From: Micropterix aruncella | Taxonomy: Eukaryota > Arthropoda > Insecta > Lepidoptera > Micropterigidae | Length of the DNA: 64,000 nt | Assembly (NCBI GenBank): GCA_944548615.1 | Contig: OX155980.1 | Coordinates: 55,487,903-55,551,902 of the forward strand | Reading direction: 5' to 3' | In this document: one piece after another, positions 45,913 to 56,284 of the stretch | Numbering within the stretch: position 1 is the stretch's first letter | Layout: each line of letters opens with the position of its first letter | Made by a program: the position numbers and the translations under genes | Notes under the pieces: generated by a model | The model's database searches: none | Seen by the model: only the letters and a program-made list of their open reading frames with translations | Told to the model about the DNA's origin: nothing

Positions 45913-45945
45913 GTTGTACTAGCATAGGTACTATGCTAGTACAAC
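45913..45945. repeat. Perfect palindrome, 15-bp arms, 3-bp loop
   Basis: GTTGTACTAGCATAG (45913-45927), spacer GTA, then CTATGCTAGTACAAC (45931-45945). No gene follows directly, so terminator function is not indicated. Confidence 0.85.
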
Positions 45946-46124
45946 AACAGCCTTAGCATGTGACGAGGATTTGTTATTACACGCACAGCTCAAGATGTCT
46001 TTTAGCTTTTTACCCTTTGAGTTTTTTCTGTATCCGCGGCTGCCTACACCTGAAAACCTGACTTCTAATATGCTACGTTTTCTCGATATCATTATATGGC
46101 ATGGAAAGCTGGACAATTACAGAT

Positions 46125-46440
46125 GCGTTATTAAGAAAGCTTGAAGCCTTCGAAATATGGGTCCATCGGATGTTAATACCTACGTATAAACTGTGTTGAC
46201 AGGACTGTGAGCCAGGAATTAATGAATAAAGATCCGCAGACTCGAATACATCACTTATGTCGTGCATCATCCCGAAACATACATTACAGACATACGTAAA
46301 AAGCAAAGTAGCCGAAACAATGGCCCGGGACGAAGAAGGACATCTTAGCTCCGCATCTATAGAAATGGTTTGATGCCCCATCTACACGTTGGCCAATTCT
46401 TTGGCTAGCGCTGGCACACGTATCGGCCAGGAATTTGTAG
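46125..46440 (+). pseudogene. LINE ORF2 C-terminal fragment
   Basis: Across frames: RKLEAFEIWVHRML, then IRRLEYITYVVHHPETYI and NNGPGRRRTS. This order (KLEAFE.W..RRML, LEY.GHV.R.PE.Y, GRRR.SWL) is the standard C-terminal end of a LINE reverse transcriptase group common in insects. Several stops. It ends at the 3' terminus of the R1-type element, which runs in the opposite direction. Confidence 0.65.
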
Positions 46441-48407
46441 CTCAGTCCATATTCAATATTTACGCGGCGACAGGCGAGGGTTGAAAACCCCGCCCACCAC
46501 CCGGGCAGTTCTAACGACGTGGGTCGTTTTATCTGCCCAGGATGTCATGCAACGACAACCTCACGCGTGCCGGAAGGATAGCGCGTGATGGGTGAGCGAA
46601 CGGAGACCTTATGAAGGATTCTCCGGGCTTCAGCCCCCGCCGGCACCCCGTAAACCGTTTATTTAAAATTCAAAATGTTTACAATTATTACTTAATTACT
46701 AAACTAAACTAGGAGACTAAGCGGTAACATATTTAATTTTTTACATAGTATAATATATTATTATTTTAATTGCAATGATGAGGCGGTGGAAGTTATGCTC
46801 CATGCGGCATGTCGAAAAAAGAAAAAGAAAAAACGGGCAGCAAACGGCAGGGGCGCCGTCGGAGACGTCGACGACCGGGATCCTGTGAAAGCCCGGGCAC
46901 GCACCCACAAGGGCGATTAGGGACGATACAGTACGGGCGACTTCGGATGATGAAGCAGCCCCCGGCTCGCACCGCTAAGAGGGGGGGCCCTCCCCCGGAG
47001 GAGGATAGCCCCTCTGCCTCAGATCCTCCCAGAGGGACACCCAGTGATACACAAACTCGCGAAACACAGCAAAGCAACCCCTACAACTTACCAAGTCCGC
47101 ATACCAGACCGGCAGACTGCCGACGCACGAACCAACCACACACAACATTTCCGCCCGTGCGGCGTCGAGCTTGGGGCATGTCCAAACGATGTGTTCGGCC
47201 GTCTGGCGAACAGTGCCACACGAGCACCAGGGATCGTCGTTGAGCCCAAGGTCAAATAACTTGGCTTTGAACTCACCGTGACCCCCAATGAGCTGAGTGA
47301 CATGGTGGTCAAGCCGCAGAAAATCCTCGTTTTTCATCCGCTCGGACACCGACGGGAAGAAACTATGGGTAAGGCGGCCCGTGCCGCCGCCATCCCACCG
47401 CTCCTGCTAGACGCGCAGACTCTCCGCCCGAATACGACGGGACCAGCCCACCAACGTGGAGGACGCCGGGTCCACCGACAGACTAAAGTGGTCTACCGGC
47501 ACCCCCCGTCGAATCCATGACACGGCTGCCCGCTCCAGAACCTCCAGATCGATCGGCAAAACTCCAGCGAGGACGGGAAGAGCGAGAGTAGAGGTCGTCC
47601 GGTACGCGCCAGTAATCGCCACAAGCGGGAGACGCTGGCCACGCAGCAGGACAACGCGCATGGCCTCCGATATGGATGGCCACGCCCAAGCACGCGCGGC
47701 ATAAGCCACCTGCGGGACAAAAACACCCTTGTATATATAGAGCAGTCTGACGGCCGGAGAGCGGATGCCCCACTCGGCCCTGCTGGAGCGACGAATGGCG
47801 AGGAAAAGATCTCGCGATTTCGTAGCCACGGTTTTCGCGTGTAAAAGATGCGACAGGGACGCCGACAACGAGACCCCCAGGTAGCGAACGGACTGCGGAA
47901 AAGCCACAGGACGTCCTCCAACCCGGATAAGTGGTTTACGCTGGAGACGCCCCTTTAACAATAAGGCTTGCGACTTGGCTGGAGAGAAAGAAAGCCTGTT
48001 GCGCTTTTCCCAATCGAGAATCAGGTCAGTCGAACAGGCCGCCCTTCTCTCAACCTCGGCACGACTCTTGCCGCCCACCAGGAGGAGGGCGTCGTCAGCG
48101 TATGCGCTGACGGTGCAGCCCTCCGGGTATGGCAGCCCGAGCATATCGTCAAAAAGAATATTCCACAGACAGGGACCCAACACCGACCCCTGCGGACACC
48201 CCATAGAAGGAACCTTGCTTGCTGACGAGGGCCCATAGTTAATAATAATGGACCTGTCTGAAAAATAGCTTCGGATTATCCTAAGGATGTTGTTCGGGCA
48301 CTGTCTGAGACGAAGCTTGCTCACACTCATCGGCCACCAAGCGTTGTCGAAGGCACCCGAGATGTCGAGGAAAACCCCGACGACGTATTGTCCGTCAAAC
48401 CTAAACC
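46440..48407 (-). mobile_element. R1-type LINE, 3' half
   Basis: Begins inside the RT, right after another LINE, and runs to a 3' UTR with GGGTGGTGGGCGGGG and AACCCTCGCCTGTC blocks typical of R1-group ends. The coding part is 46975-48407. R1 elements normally insert in rRNA genes or other fixed targets; no rRNA sequence is adjacent, so this is a dispersed relative or a relic. Confidence 0.75.
46975..48407 (-). pseudogene. R1-type reverse transcriptase with C-terminal finger, one nonsense codon
   Basis: Starts within RT motif A (YVVGVFLDISGAFDNAWWP), then MGCPQGSVLGPCLWNILF, VSAYADDALLLV and VRYLGVSLSASLSHLLHAK. A TAG at 47407-47409 interrupts the frame (SLRV-stop-QERWDGGGTGR), after which the same frame goes on to THSFFPSVSERMKNEDFL, the finger CSCGTVRQTAEHIVWTCP and a stop at 46975. 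So only one in-frame nonsense codon breaks the R1 part. Confidence 0.82.
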
Positions 48408-49407
48408 AAATTAAGAGTTGTTCAATTGTATATCTAATTCTACTTACTAATGATTTCTTATTCTTGTCACAGAAGATAAGGGATGTGTCATCTGCAAACA
48501 GTGTAATGTCATCATTCTCGAATTACACACATCCCGGCAAGTCATTGATGTACACTAAAAATAAAAATGGACCTAATATGGAGCCTTGAGGTACACCCTT
48601 TGATACAAGAATCGGTTTGCTTCTTGTTCCATTTACCTCTGTCGTTTGATGCCTATTTTGAAGGTATGATTGAATTAAATTTAGCCCTTTGCCTCTAATT
48701 CCATAGTGTTCTAATTTATTCAGGAGAATATTGTGATTAACGCAATCAAATGCTTTTGATAAGTCACAAAATAGACCAATTACTATTTTTGAATCATCCA
48801 ACCCATTTAATAACTTATTGAGTAGTTTCGATGCAGCATTAATAGTCGATAGTCCTGCCCGAAAACCAAACTGTTTACTGTTAATAACGTCATGAGTGTC
48901 GAAAAATTTCGTGAGCCGGTTTAATATTATTTTTTCAAAAATTTTGCTGAAAGCCGGTAATATGGATATCGGTCTATAGTTATCTATGTTTTCACGACAC
49001 CCTTTTTTGAACACAGGTATTATTTTAGCCATTTTTAATTTATCCGGAAAGGAGCCTTCTGCTATACATGAATTGAAGAGGGCGCAAAGATAATCTGCAA
49101 GTGCAGGCATTGATGACTTTAGTAACCGGCTGGACACATACCACATGTCAGTTGACAACTTGGGCTTAAGTGATTGGGCTACTTTAATAATCTCCTCCCT
49201 AGTCACCGAAGTCAAGAGACAACACTCAGCGGTTCTGGGTCGGAATTTTTCCAAAATTTTAATCGCTGAAGTCGGACCCGTTGATTGATTAGACGATGTG
49301 CTACCGCCGATAGCCTCAAAATAATTGTTAAACAATTCAGCAACTGTATTGGGATTGTCGTAATGGTAATTATTTACATTCAAAGAGACGCTGGAGGCCA
49401 CCGACAT
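48408..49407 (-). pseudogene. LINE ORF2 fragment (CR1/Jockey group) fused in frame to the R1-type RT
   Basis: Holds the RT from NYRPISILPAFSKIFEKI through GFRAGLSTINAASKLL, IGLFCDLSKAFDCVNHN and SKGVPQGSILGPFLFLVY. After one TAA (48523-48525) the frame continues with ITLFADDTSLIFCDKNK and ends at IEQLLIWF, where R1-type sequence takes over in the same frame. The 5' end is truncated: an in-frame stop precedes the Met at 49407. Closely related in motif order to the LINE at 56285-59225 but a different subfamily. Confidence 0.82.
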
Positions 49408-49494
49408 CTGTTACGAGGTCTCTGACCTAATCACATCCTTTAATTTCATCAGCGCGCGTTCCTTTTGGCAAAGTTTAAAGATAAGTTTGACTGG

Positions 49495-49790
49495 TAAAGT
49501 TTAACGAATATCTCCAGCTATAATAGTAATACTATTAAACCTCTCATCAAATTATTGTTGTTTATTTCGTCCTGTAGAGTTCTATTTAATGCTTCATTAC
49601 CTCTTTTATGTGCCGTAGTGCTTTCGTCCCATACTATTATTTTTATTTACATAATACTTCGGCCAGCTTGCTTTTCTTTGAAATGTTGCATATTGGATTC
49701 CATACATTGGAAACATTAAGGGGCAATTTCAAAACAGAGTATGTAGTGCGATCTCCTTCCAATAATGTAGCTGCGATCCCAGCAAATATT
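49495..49790 (-). pseudogene. Helitron helicase fragment
   Basis: The minus strand shows LLEGDRTTYSVLKLPLNVSN-like sequence, then IIVWDESTTAHKRGNEALNR, then TLQDEINNN and MRGLIVLL. 'WDE.T..HK...EALNRTLQD' is the Walker B region of the PIF1-like helicase encoded by Helitrons. Stops interrupt it, and only about 95 codons remain. No CTRR terminus with hairpin was identified. Confidence 0.6.
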
Positions 49791-50348
49791 GCCCGCGGCT
49801 TCGTTCCTGTGGAAGGCGTTGTTTTATTTTATATATGTGTGGAACTTCTGACAATTGATTTAATTGCTTACAAGGGGCGCGGCTGACTTGTAGCGCCGTC
49901 CAGTGTGGCGTGCGCGAAGCTCTCAACGGAATTCAGCGTAGTGGTACACGCGAATTCTAACAGAGGACGCCACTTATGTTTTTGAAACATAAAATTAGTT
50001 ATTGTAGCTTAAATATAAAAGTTAGATATATGCTGTTGCGGACTTCTTTATAGATCGATGGCCGACGTGTTTGTTTTACATAGTTTTCAAATATACCAAA
50101 CCGTTTCGTCAGCGCACAACGATAAAGCACATCACCAGCTCATTTTCTCCGTCTTGATTTACAAATATCGTGATTTCGTATTGAAAACTATTATTTATCA
50201 CAATAAAATAAGGCCTATAGAATTACTCGATAATGTAGATTTCTATTAGTGAAATATTTTTTTAAAATCGGTTAAGTAGTTTTGGAGATTACCCCATACA
50301 CACAAACTTACACACATTACCTACCTCTTTATAATATTAGTATAGATA
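49791..50348. repeat. Interspersed-repeat 3' region with a Lepidoptera-type end
   Basis: Ends in CTCTTTATAATATTAGTATA (from about 50325), preceded by TTTTTTTAAAATCGGTTAAG and a CACACAAACTTACACACATT run. This layout is the common 3' end of a high-copy interspersed repeat in butterflies and moths. Coding content was not recognised. Confidence 0.55.
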
Positions 50349-50658
50349 ACCTGTCTAACATGAGTCAGTGATATAAACATTTATTCTATTTAATATTTTG
50401 AAGGAGGTGAGAGAGGAGGAGGAAGGGTGGGATGGTTGGAGGGAAGTCACTGTTCACAAACGAATAACTAAAACTGAAATACAAAATATATTTAACGAAT
50501 ATTTATAAAAAGTGTAAAAGAAATGTTAATTAATGTTGTTTTCTCCTCTTTGAGGGACCAGGGCCAAGGAAATCCAGCAAACCGCCTTCTTTATGGCCCT
50601 AAATCGCTTGAAATAAAATAAAAATATTTATATTGAATAATATAAATAATGGAAACAT

Positions 50659-51300
50659 TCAGCAATAATACGCGTGTAAATATATGATGTTGTTCCTTGA
50701 CTTCTTAAATATTTCCGCTTCTTCAATATATCCGATCGACGAAACAGTGCCAAGTTGGCTTACTGTATCTTCGAGCAGACTATCCGTCTCGGCGTCGTCG
50801 AGGTCGTCTGAGTCGAGGGTGTTGTCGTCTACGTCTGTCTTCATTTCCGGTAGGTTTTCGCAGGACTGGCCATGGCAGGTCAAGCAGGCAAAGGAACATT
50901 TCAAACTCGCTTTCCTGCAGCTGCAAGCATTCCTGCATCCCTTCTTGAAACTTCAGAAAATCATGTTCAGCAGGTTTGAGTGGGTTACATTCTTCGACAT
51001 CATCTCTGGAGGAAGACCTCGGGCTATAGCAACCCATCCCCATTCGAGCGGATTCTTTTTGTAGCCCTTCCACTGCTGCACCAGGTAGTATGTGCGTAAT
51101 GAATGTAGCTTTACAGTATCTTGCGTGGTAGGCAGTCTGGCCAGGTTGAAACTACTTTAGAGTGCAGCCTTTGCGAAGAGCGTGTAGCGCAGGTCGTTGA
51201 GGGTTTGACTGGACCTTTCTCTACCATACAGTTAAATGAGGATTTTCTCTCCGGCTTCAGCTACAGCTACCACGTGTTGACGCTGGATTAATAAAAACTG
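50659..51300 (-). pseudogene. Broken cysteine-rich protein tail of an unnamed arthropod family
   Basis: Read 51300 to 50659: AEAGEKILI, then TLNDLRYTLFAKAAL, SFNLARLPTTQDTVKLHSLR, TYYLVQQWKGYKKNPLEWGW, then KKGCRNACSCRKASLKCS and CLTCHGQSCENL, followed by an acidic tail to the stop. I have seen this architecture (a WGW core followed by a C.C...C metal-binding cluster) as a recurrent uncharacterised protein in arthropods, often multicopy; its role is unknown. At least three in-frame stops show it is dead. Confidence 0.55.
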
Positions 51301-51534
51301 AAGCTTTCTCTTTAAGGTCTACATGCATCTGTAGTATAATATTTGAAGCAACCTGAGTTTCCCGTGGCCGAAAAAGCACGAGGTGGAATCACAGCTTCTG
51401 AAGACACGAGTAAAAGTGATGAGCTCACTGTCTGTAGATGTTGAGGTGGTTGAGTAGGAGACATCTGCTGTTTTGCCTTCTTCATTCTTGAGTGAATAGA
51501 GACATCGGGAATGGTGGAAGTTCGTACGTGAAGT

Positions 51535-51612
51535 AGTTAGTAGTAGTAGTATTAGAAATAGTAGTTAGAGTAGTAGTTAGGGTAGTAGAAGTAAGAGTAG
51601 AAGTAAAAGTTT
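51535..51612. repeat. Imperfect TAG/GTA trinucleotide repeat
   Basis: About 78 bases of TAG units with interruptions (GTAGTTAGAGTAGTAG and similar). Confidence 0.8.
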
Positions 51613-51986
51613 GAACAGAGCTCAAGGTAAATTGTAGTCGTATACTCGAGCATCCTGTTAGCGGGATCGGTCGAATTTTGCTATTTGGTTTTGTCACCAC
51701 AAGCTGGATTTCTCCGCGGCGCCGTCGCGTCGTACAAAAAGCGTTGAATATGGGAAAAGTGGTATGAAAGGGAAACGTATTAAAAGGGATAATTCAAATT
51801 ACTGCTCAAATTATGTGTAGGTTTTAATTTTTAACGTCTAAACAAAAATGTCCCTTTCATGCCACTCTCTCCTATAACCCACAGATTTTGTTTTAGTTTA
51901 AATTAATAAATACTAAATGGTAACATTACATACAATTTGTTTTATTATTCCCTATATCACATACCTATTCTTACCTATATCGCATA

Positions 51987-52268
51987 TCACAAATTTTTCT
52001 TCAGGGGTGATACTTTTCTGAAATGTGTATACTGTTTTGTAAAATGTTTCTTCACTCTCTCTAAAAGATTGTCAAATGTGGACATAGTCAAACTAAAGTA
52101 ACTGAAACATTTAGAATCATCTTTTCTCAATTCAACCATGCGATTTCGAAAGATACCGACTTTAGATCGACGTTTCACAATTGGGTATAGACGAAATCTT
52201 CTATATTTACGCTGTCGGCGGCAGTGATAAAACCAATACAAGATATTGTGTTGGTATTGTGATAACAA
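51987..52268 (-). pseudogene. PIF/Harbinger transposase N-terminal exon
   Basis: Frame of 93 codons: RRFRLYPIVKRRSKVG, VELRKDDSKCFSYFSLTMST, FDNLLERVKKHFTKQYTHFR. 'RR.R.Y..HPI...R...G.F......L..D...F..YFRM....FD.LL' is the standard start of Harbinger transposases. A one-base shift near 52010 breaks the expected SPEE(K/R) continuation, which is present in the adjacent frame (TPEEKFVI). No DDE core follows. GTGTGAACGGCCCGTG near 52425-52440 resembles the end of such an element. Confidence 0.65.
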
Positions 52269-52444
52269 AATTGATTATATTACGTCCATTCCGCCTGAAT
52301 TGTTGTAAAGGTTTGCGCGCTCTATCCCGTGAAAAACAGGATAAAAACTACAGCGTGTGAACACATCAGTTAGTTTTGCGGGAACCAGTAAAAAAACGAT
52401 CCTGCTGGGCGGCAGTGTGAACGGCCCGTGTTACGGCCCGTTGT

Positions 52445-53690
52445 TTGTAATCTATCGAATGCTTACAATACGTATCGAGTAAAATACGAGACCATTCCGT
52501 AATTTCGGCTGTTTGCGCAAGCTTCGCAGCAAAATTACCGGGCTCAAATTTTCAATTTTCAAGATTGAGGAAGTTGGGGGGATTCGACGGGACCTTAGAC
52601 TGCTTCTTGTTGATCAGCAATATTATAAGTCGTAGGTACACATTGTAAAAGAGAGAGTTACTTAAAGTTTCATTTACTATCATCAAATCAAATATTCTAA
52701 TTAAAAAATCGATGCAGATTGTAGAATATACAAACAATAAATCGTTACAATAAGTAAAATTTATATAAAAAGAAACAGACATTCCAAACTTAATATTAGT
52801 AATGATAATAATGTTATCAATCAATCGATAAGTCGTGTTATCAATAATGAATCAGTCGAACGCTTTAATCTTTAGATTATTCAGCATTTATACATTAAGG
52901 TAGGTTTTACATGTTATAACAAATTTACATTAGCTTGTATAAATTCAGTACGAACTTATGAGCAAAATATTTAAGTGTTACATTTAAATCTTATTTAAAA
53001 CGTTACCAAACTGTGTTTCATTATCAAACATTATCATATCCGCCGAATAAGTACACTCATAATTGAAATTTGATAAATAATATAATCAAATCGGAGTAGA
53101 ATTGTCGAAAACACTAATCTAAGAAAAACACTAATTAAAGAAAAACATTACCGAATTAGTTTTGTAAAAAAAAGTTTTTAAAAGAAGAAAGATACAAGCA
53201 AAATATGAATAGGCACGTCAAAGAAGAAATGATCCCAACAACAGTCAAAGTCACGTTTACGATAAAATGTTAAAAATAAAATAAGATGATATTGGTGCTG
53301 GGGTATGTCGCTATTATTCCTTGAAGGGTATTTCTTGACACGGAAATAGTCCGAATTCCTGCCAACTCGCATGTTTTCGGTAGTTTAAAAAAAATGTAAT
53401 TTGATAATCGCTCTTTTTTTAATTATGTACTTATCTGCGACCAACATAAATACTACATTTCAGCCATAAATATTTTCTATATTTAGGGAAAAATTAGGAA
53501 TAGCCATTTCATTATGGTCATTTCATATTTTCTACTACATACATTACTTTTTGGATTATAGTTCGAGAATCAATAAACCCAAATAATTAATTTAGGTAAC
53601 AGTCGATTCCCCATTATAGATGTCTAGGTAGATTTTAAAAAAGAATGTCATTGCTGTAGATCTCGAGATATTCATATTTAAAATTGTGGA
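52445..53690. other. AT-rich sequence without recognised features
   Basis: No gene, RNA or repeat edge identified; several 60-90 codon minus-strand frames have no recognisable domain. Confidence 0.5.
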
Positions 53691-53694
53691 ATTG

Positions 53695-53974
53695 GTTTGT
53701 TTGTTTGTTTATACTCTTTATTGTGCAATGTCACAATGGGCGGGTTTATTGTCATATGACAATCTCTTACAACCAACCCTACTATGACGTGTTATATGTG
53801 TGTGTGCGTGTAACGTGTGTGTAAGTGTGTGTCTTGTTATTGCATTTGATCGACAGAATCGAAAATGCAATTCCGTTAATTTGATCCCAACGGAAAATGG
53901 TGACCCAGCCGGGAATCGAACCCGGGACCTTACAATGTAAGATCAGGCGACCTAACCACTATGCCACCGGGTTA
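53695..53974 (-). mobile_element. tRNA-derived SINE
   Basis: The minus strand starts with a tRNA-like head (53974-53901) containing box A TGGCATAGTGG and box B GGTTCGATTCC, with a TCCCGGGTTCGATTCCCGG arm. A unique body follows with an ACAC/GTGT stretch, ending in AATAAAGAGTATAAACAAAC and AAAC repeats (53695-53711). The anticodon loop does not fit a functional tRNA and the acceptor stem is mispaired, so this is a SINE head rather than a tRNA gene. Transcription would be by pol III; mobility depends on a LINE partner. Confidence 0.82.
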
Positions 53975-54149
53975 TTTTTTCTTCGACTTGTCTGACATTT
54001 TATATGATATCTCGGAAGATATTTGACCGATTTGGATCTCGTATAATTTATAACCGATGGGAATAGTCCTACGTATAGGAAAATTCCGATAGAAATCAGT
54101 CCTGTGTTTCTGGAGTTATTAACAAACATATATTGAGAGTTGTAGATTT

Positions 54150-54720
54150 CTACGGGTGGACCCGCCACCTCAGGCAACTATAACGATGTCATGCCAGTCC
54201 CTTGGATTGAACGCCAAGACTTTAAAGACAAACACAATCCACAATCATATGAGTCTGACGTTTTACCGCGAGGCACTGGTAAGTGCCGCCCAGCGGTCGA
54301 TCCTCCCGCGCTTACTACCAGATTTGCCGGATTTTTCCATCCTCCAGTCTGGTCACAGATTTGAAGTCGTTTGCGCGGCCTCTGCCTGACGCTAGCAGCA
54401 ATTCAAGTTCGAATTAATTGCAGACCGAGGGGCTCTTTGACCGTCCAGCTCACACGGGATCGGGCGGCCAACGAATCGTTTCTAAGGACGGATGACACCA
54501 GGCCAACAACTACCCTCGTTGCTTAGGAAACGTAAGTTTTCAAACTTCCCTGGTTATTCGCTGAATCGCACAGACAATTAGCTAACGCCGCACGGTGTGC
54601 AAAACGCCCAGTTCCGCCCGAGGTATTCCCACTCTGATCGGAACGATTCCAACAAACTGCATGGAGCCGTTAGGAACCATTAACACAGAGACAGCCAGAA
54701 AAACAGACGTTTAATATATA
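54150..54720 (+). repeat. Dispersed non-coding repeat, copy 5 of 5
   Basis: Starts GACCCGCCACCTCAGGCAAC and shares GCGAGGCACTGG, CGTCCAGCTCACACGGGATC and GGAACGATTCC-type blocks with 27990-28480. It contains about 100 bases (around 54480-54540) not seen in that copy. Confidence 0.65.
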
Positions 54721-56284
54721 ATTATAATAGTTAGAGATAAAGAAGAGGAGAGGTGCCTCCCCAAGAAAATCGTCCTCCAGAGACAGGGTGGATCATATGC
54801 CGAGAAACTTTCGAAGAAAACTGGGTCCAGTACCGCAAATGCAAATATTGAGCTTACGAAGCTTGCAATGTGTAAATCAAATGTCCGGGTCTATTCGCCA
54901 TATTTTATCTATATACCTAAGTGTGTTCGGGCGCTTTGGTTGAAATAAAAGGAGCGATAAATAATTTTGTATATTCAAAGCAGAATTTACAATGAATGTT
55001 TCGTTGGAAGCGCTGAATCTTACATTTCTTGTGTTGTGCTTAAAGGGGTAGCTCATTTACGGTGACAATGCAACTATTCACCGCCTACTTTTCCTCGTAT
55101 CATCATGGTACTGCGATGATGCGTATGCCTCCGTATGTAACCGTTTTCCTCGCCCGGCCATTGCCTCCGCTAGTCCTCATCCCTTCCTCGGTTGGTTTCT
55201 CGCAGGGTCAGCACTAGCCTTAGTGTCTGAGACCATCCTTCGGGCGACTGAATTAGGAACAATGAAGCTCTATCCTGGCGATCGCCGTGCAACGGTCAGT
55301 GTGGTGTTATACTCATACTGTTTAGCTTCGTGTGATAAGGTTTTTGGTGTGATGAGTACTCGGTGTAATAAAATGCATTATACAAATCCACAGTTTTATT
55401 CCGATATCGATAAACATTGCATACGTATACTTTAAACAGAAGCGGGGAAAACTGTCTACATGTTCTTTAAAAAAACCCATCCCCACTACCCCTATTTTTA
55501 GACTTGCAACTTTTCAGGGTTTCGCAAATATATTGAAATATTTATTCTGAAAGCTCATAAAAAGTCCTGTCGAATGGCGTATCCCTTATTAGCGTATTAT
55601 AGTAGCGCCATTCCTATCGTGCAATTAGGTATCGAGAAATTATACCGTTAAATTGAATAATTAAAAAAAATAAAAAACACGACCGCTGGTAGAAAACGTG
55701 AACTTTTGTATACATAATTATTAAAAACATGTTTTTAGGGAATAACTTCTTCATTGAAACAATATTCGTTGAAACGAAATTCAATTTACGGATGGTCCGT
55801 TACAGGTGTTACCTCTGTAAACATCCAGCGCTTAAAGACGATTGCACAATCTGTGATAATCATGCTGTCCATAATCTACTAAATCAGACCTATCATTTGA
55901 TAATGAACACGATATATTTATCTTAATTTATTGACATTTGGACAGTTTAGGTACCTACCCTATGACATATGAATATATCTAGTTATGATCCAAGTGATAC
56001 TATTTTCAAAATCGTTGGTACTATAGTATACTCAGATGATTGAGTACGATTTATTTTGCATGAAGAATCACACATGAAAAAGCTGTATAGAAAAGTGGTC
56101 CTGTGGCTAATGTTTTCATTAGCAAAAACTTTATTCTGACGAAAAATAATATGTATTATTTACAATCATTTTACACCAGACACTTAGCAGAATTGCTATG
56201 TTATTCTATTATTAAATCCATTAATACGTTGATATTTAATTTAAACTAAATTATAAGACAAAAGAGCTATACTCTGGCCACCAT
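54721..56284. other. No recognised gene
   Basis: Mixed AT-rich sequence. Small plus-strand frames at 55223-55435 and 55729-55926 (the latter Cys/His-containing: YRCYLCKHPALKDDCTIC) show no certain family; the second could be a finger remnant. Confidence 0.4.

Noticed and set aside
46440..48407. R1 insertion in rRNA genes
   Set aside because: No 28S-like sequence flanks the element; the left neighbour is another LINE and the right neighbour is a fused LINE.
53901..53974. Functional tRNA gene
   Set aside because: Box A and box B are present, but the anticodon loop lacks the invariant T before the anticodon in the best fold, the acceptor stem has a mismatch, and a SINE body and tail follow.
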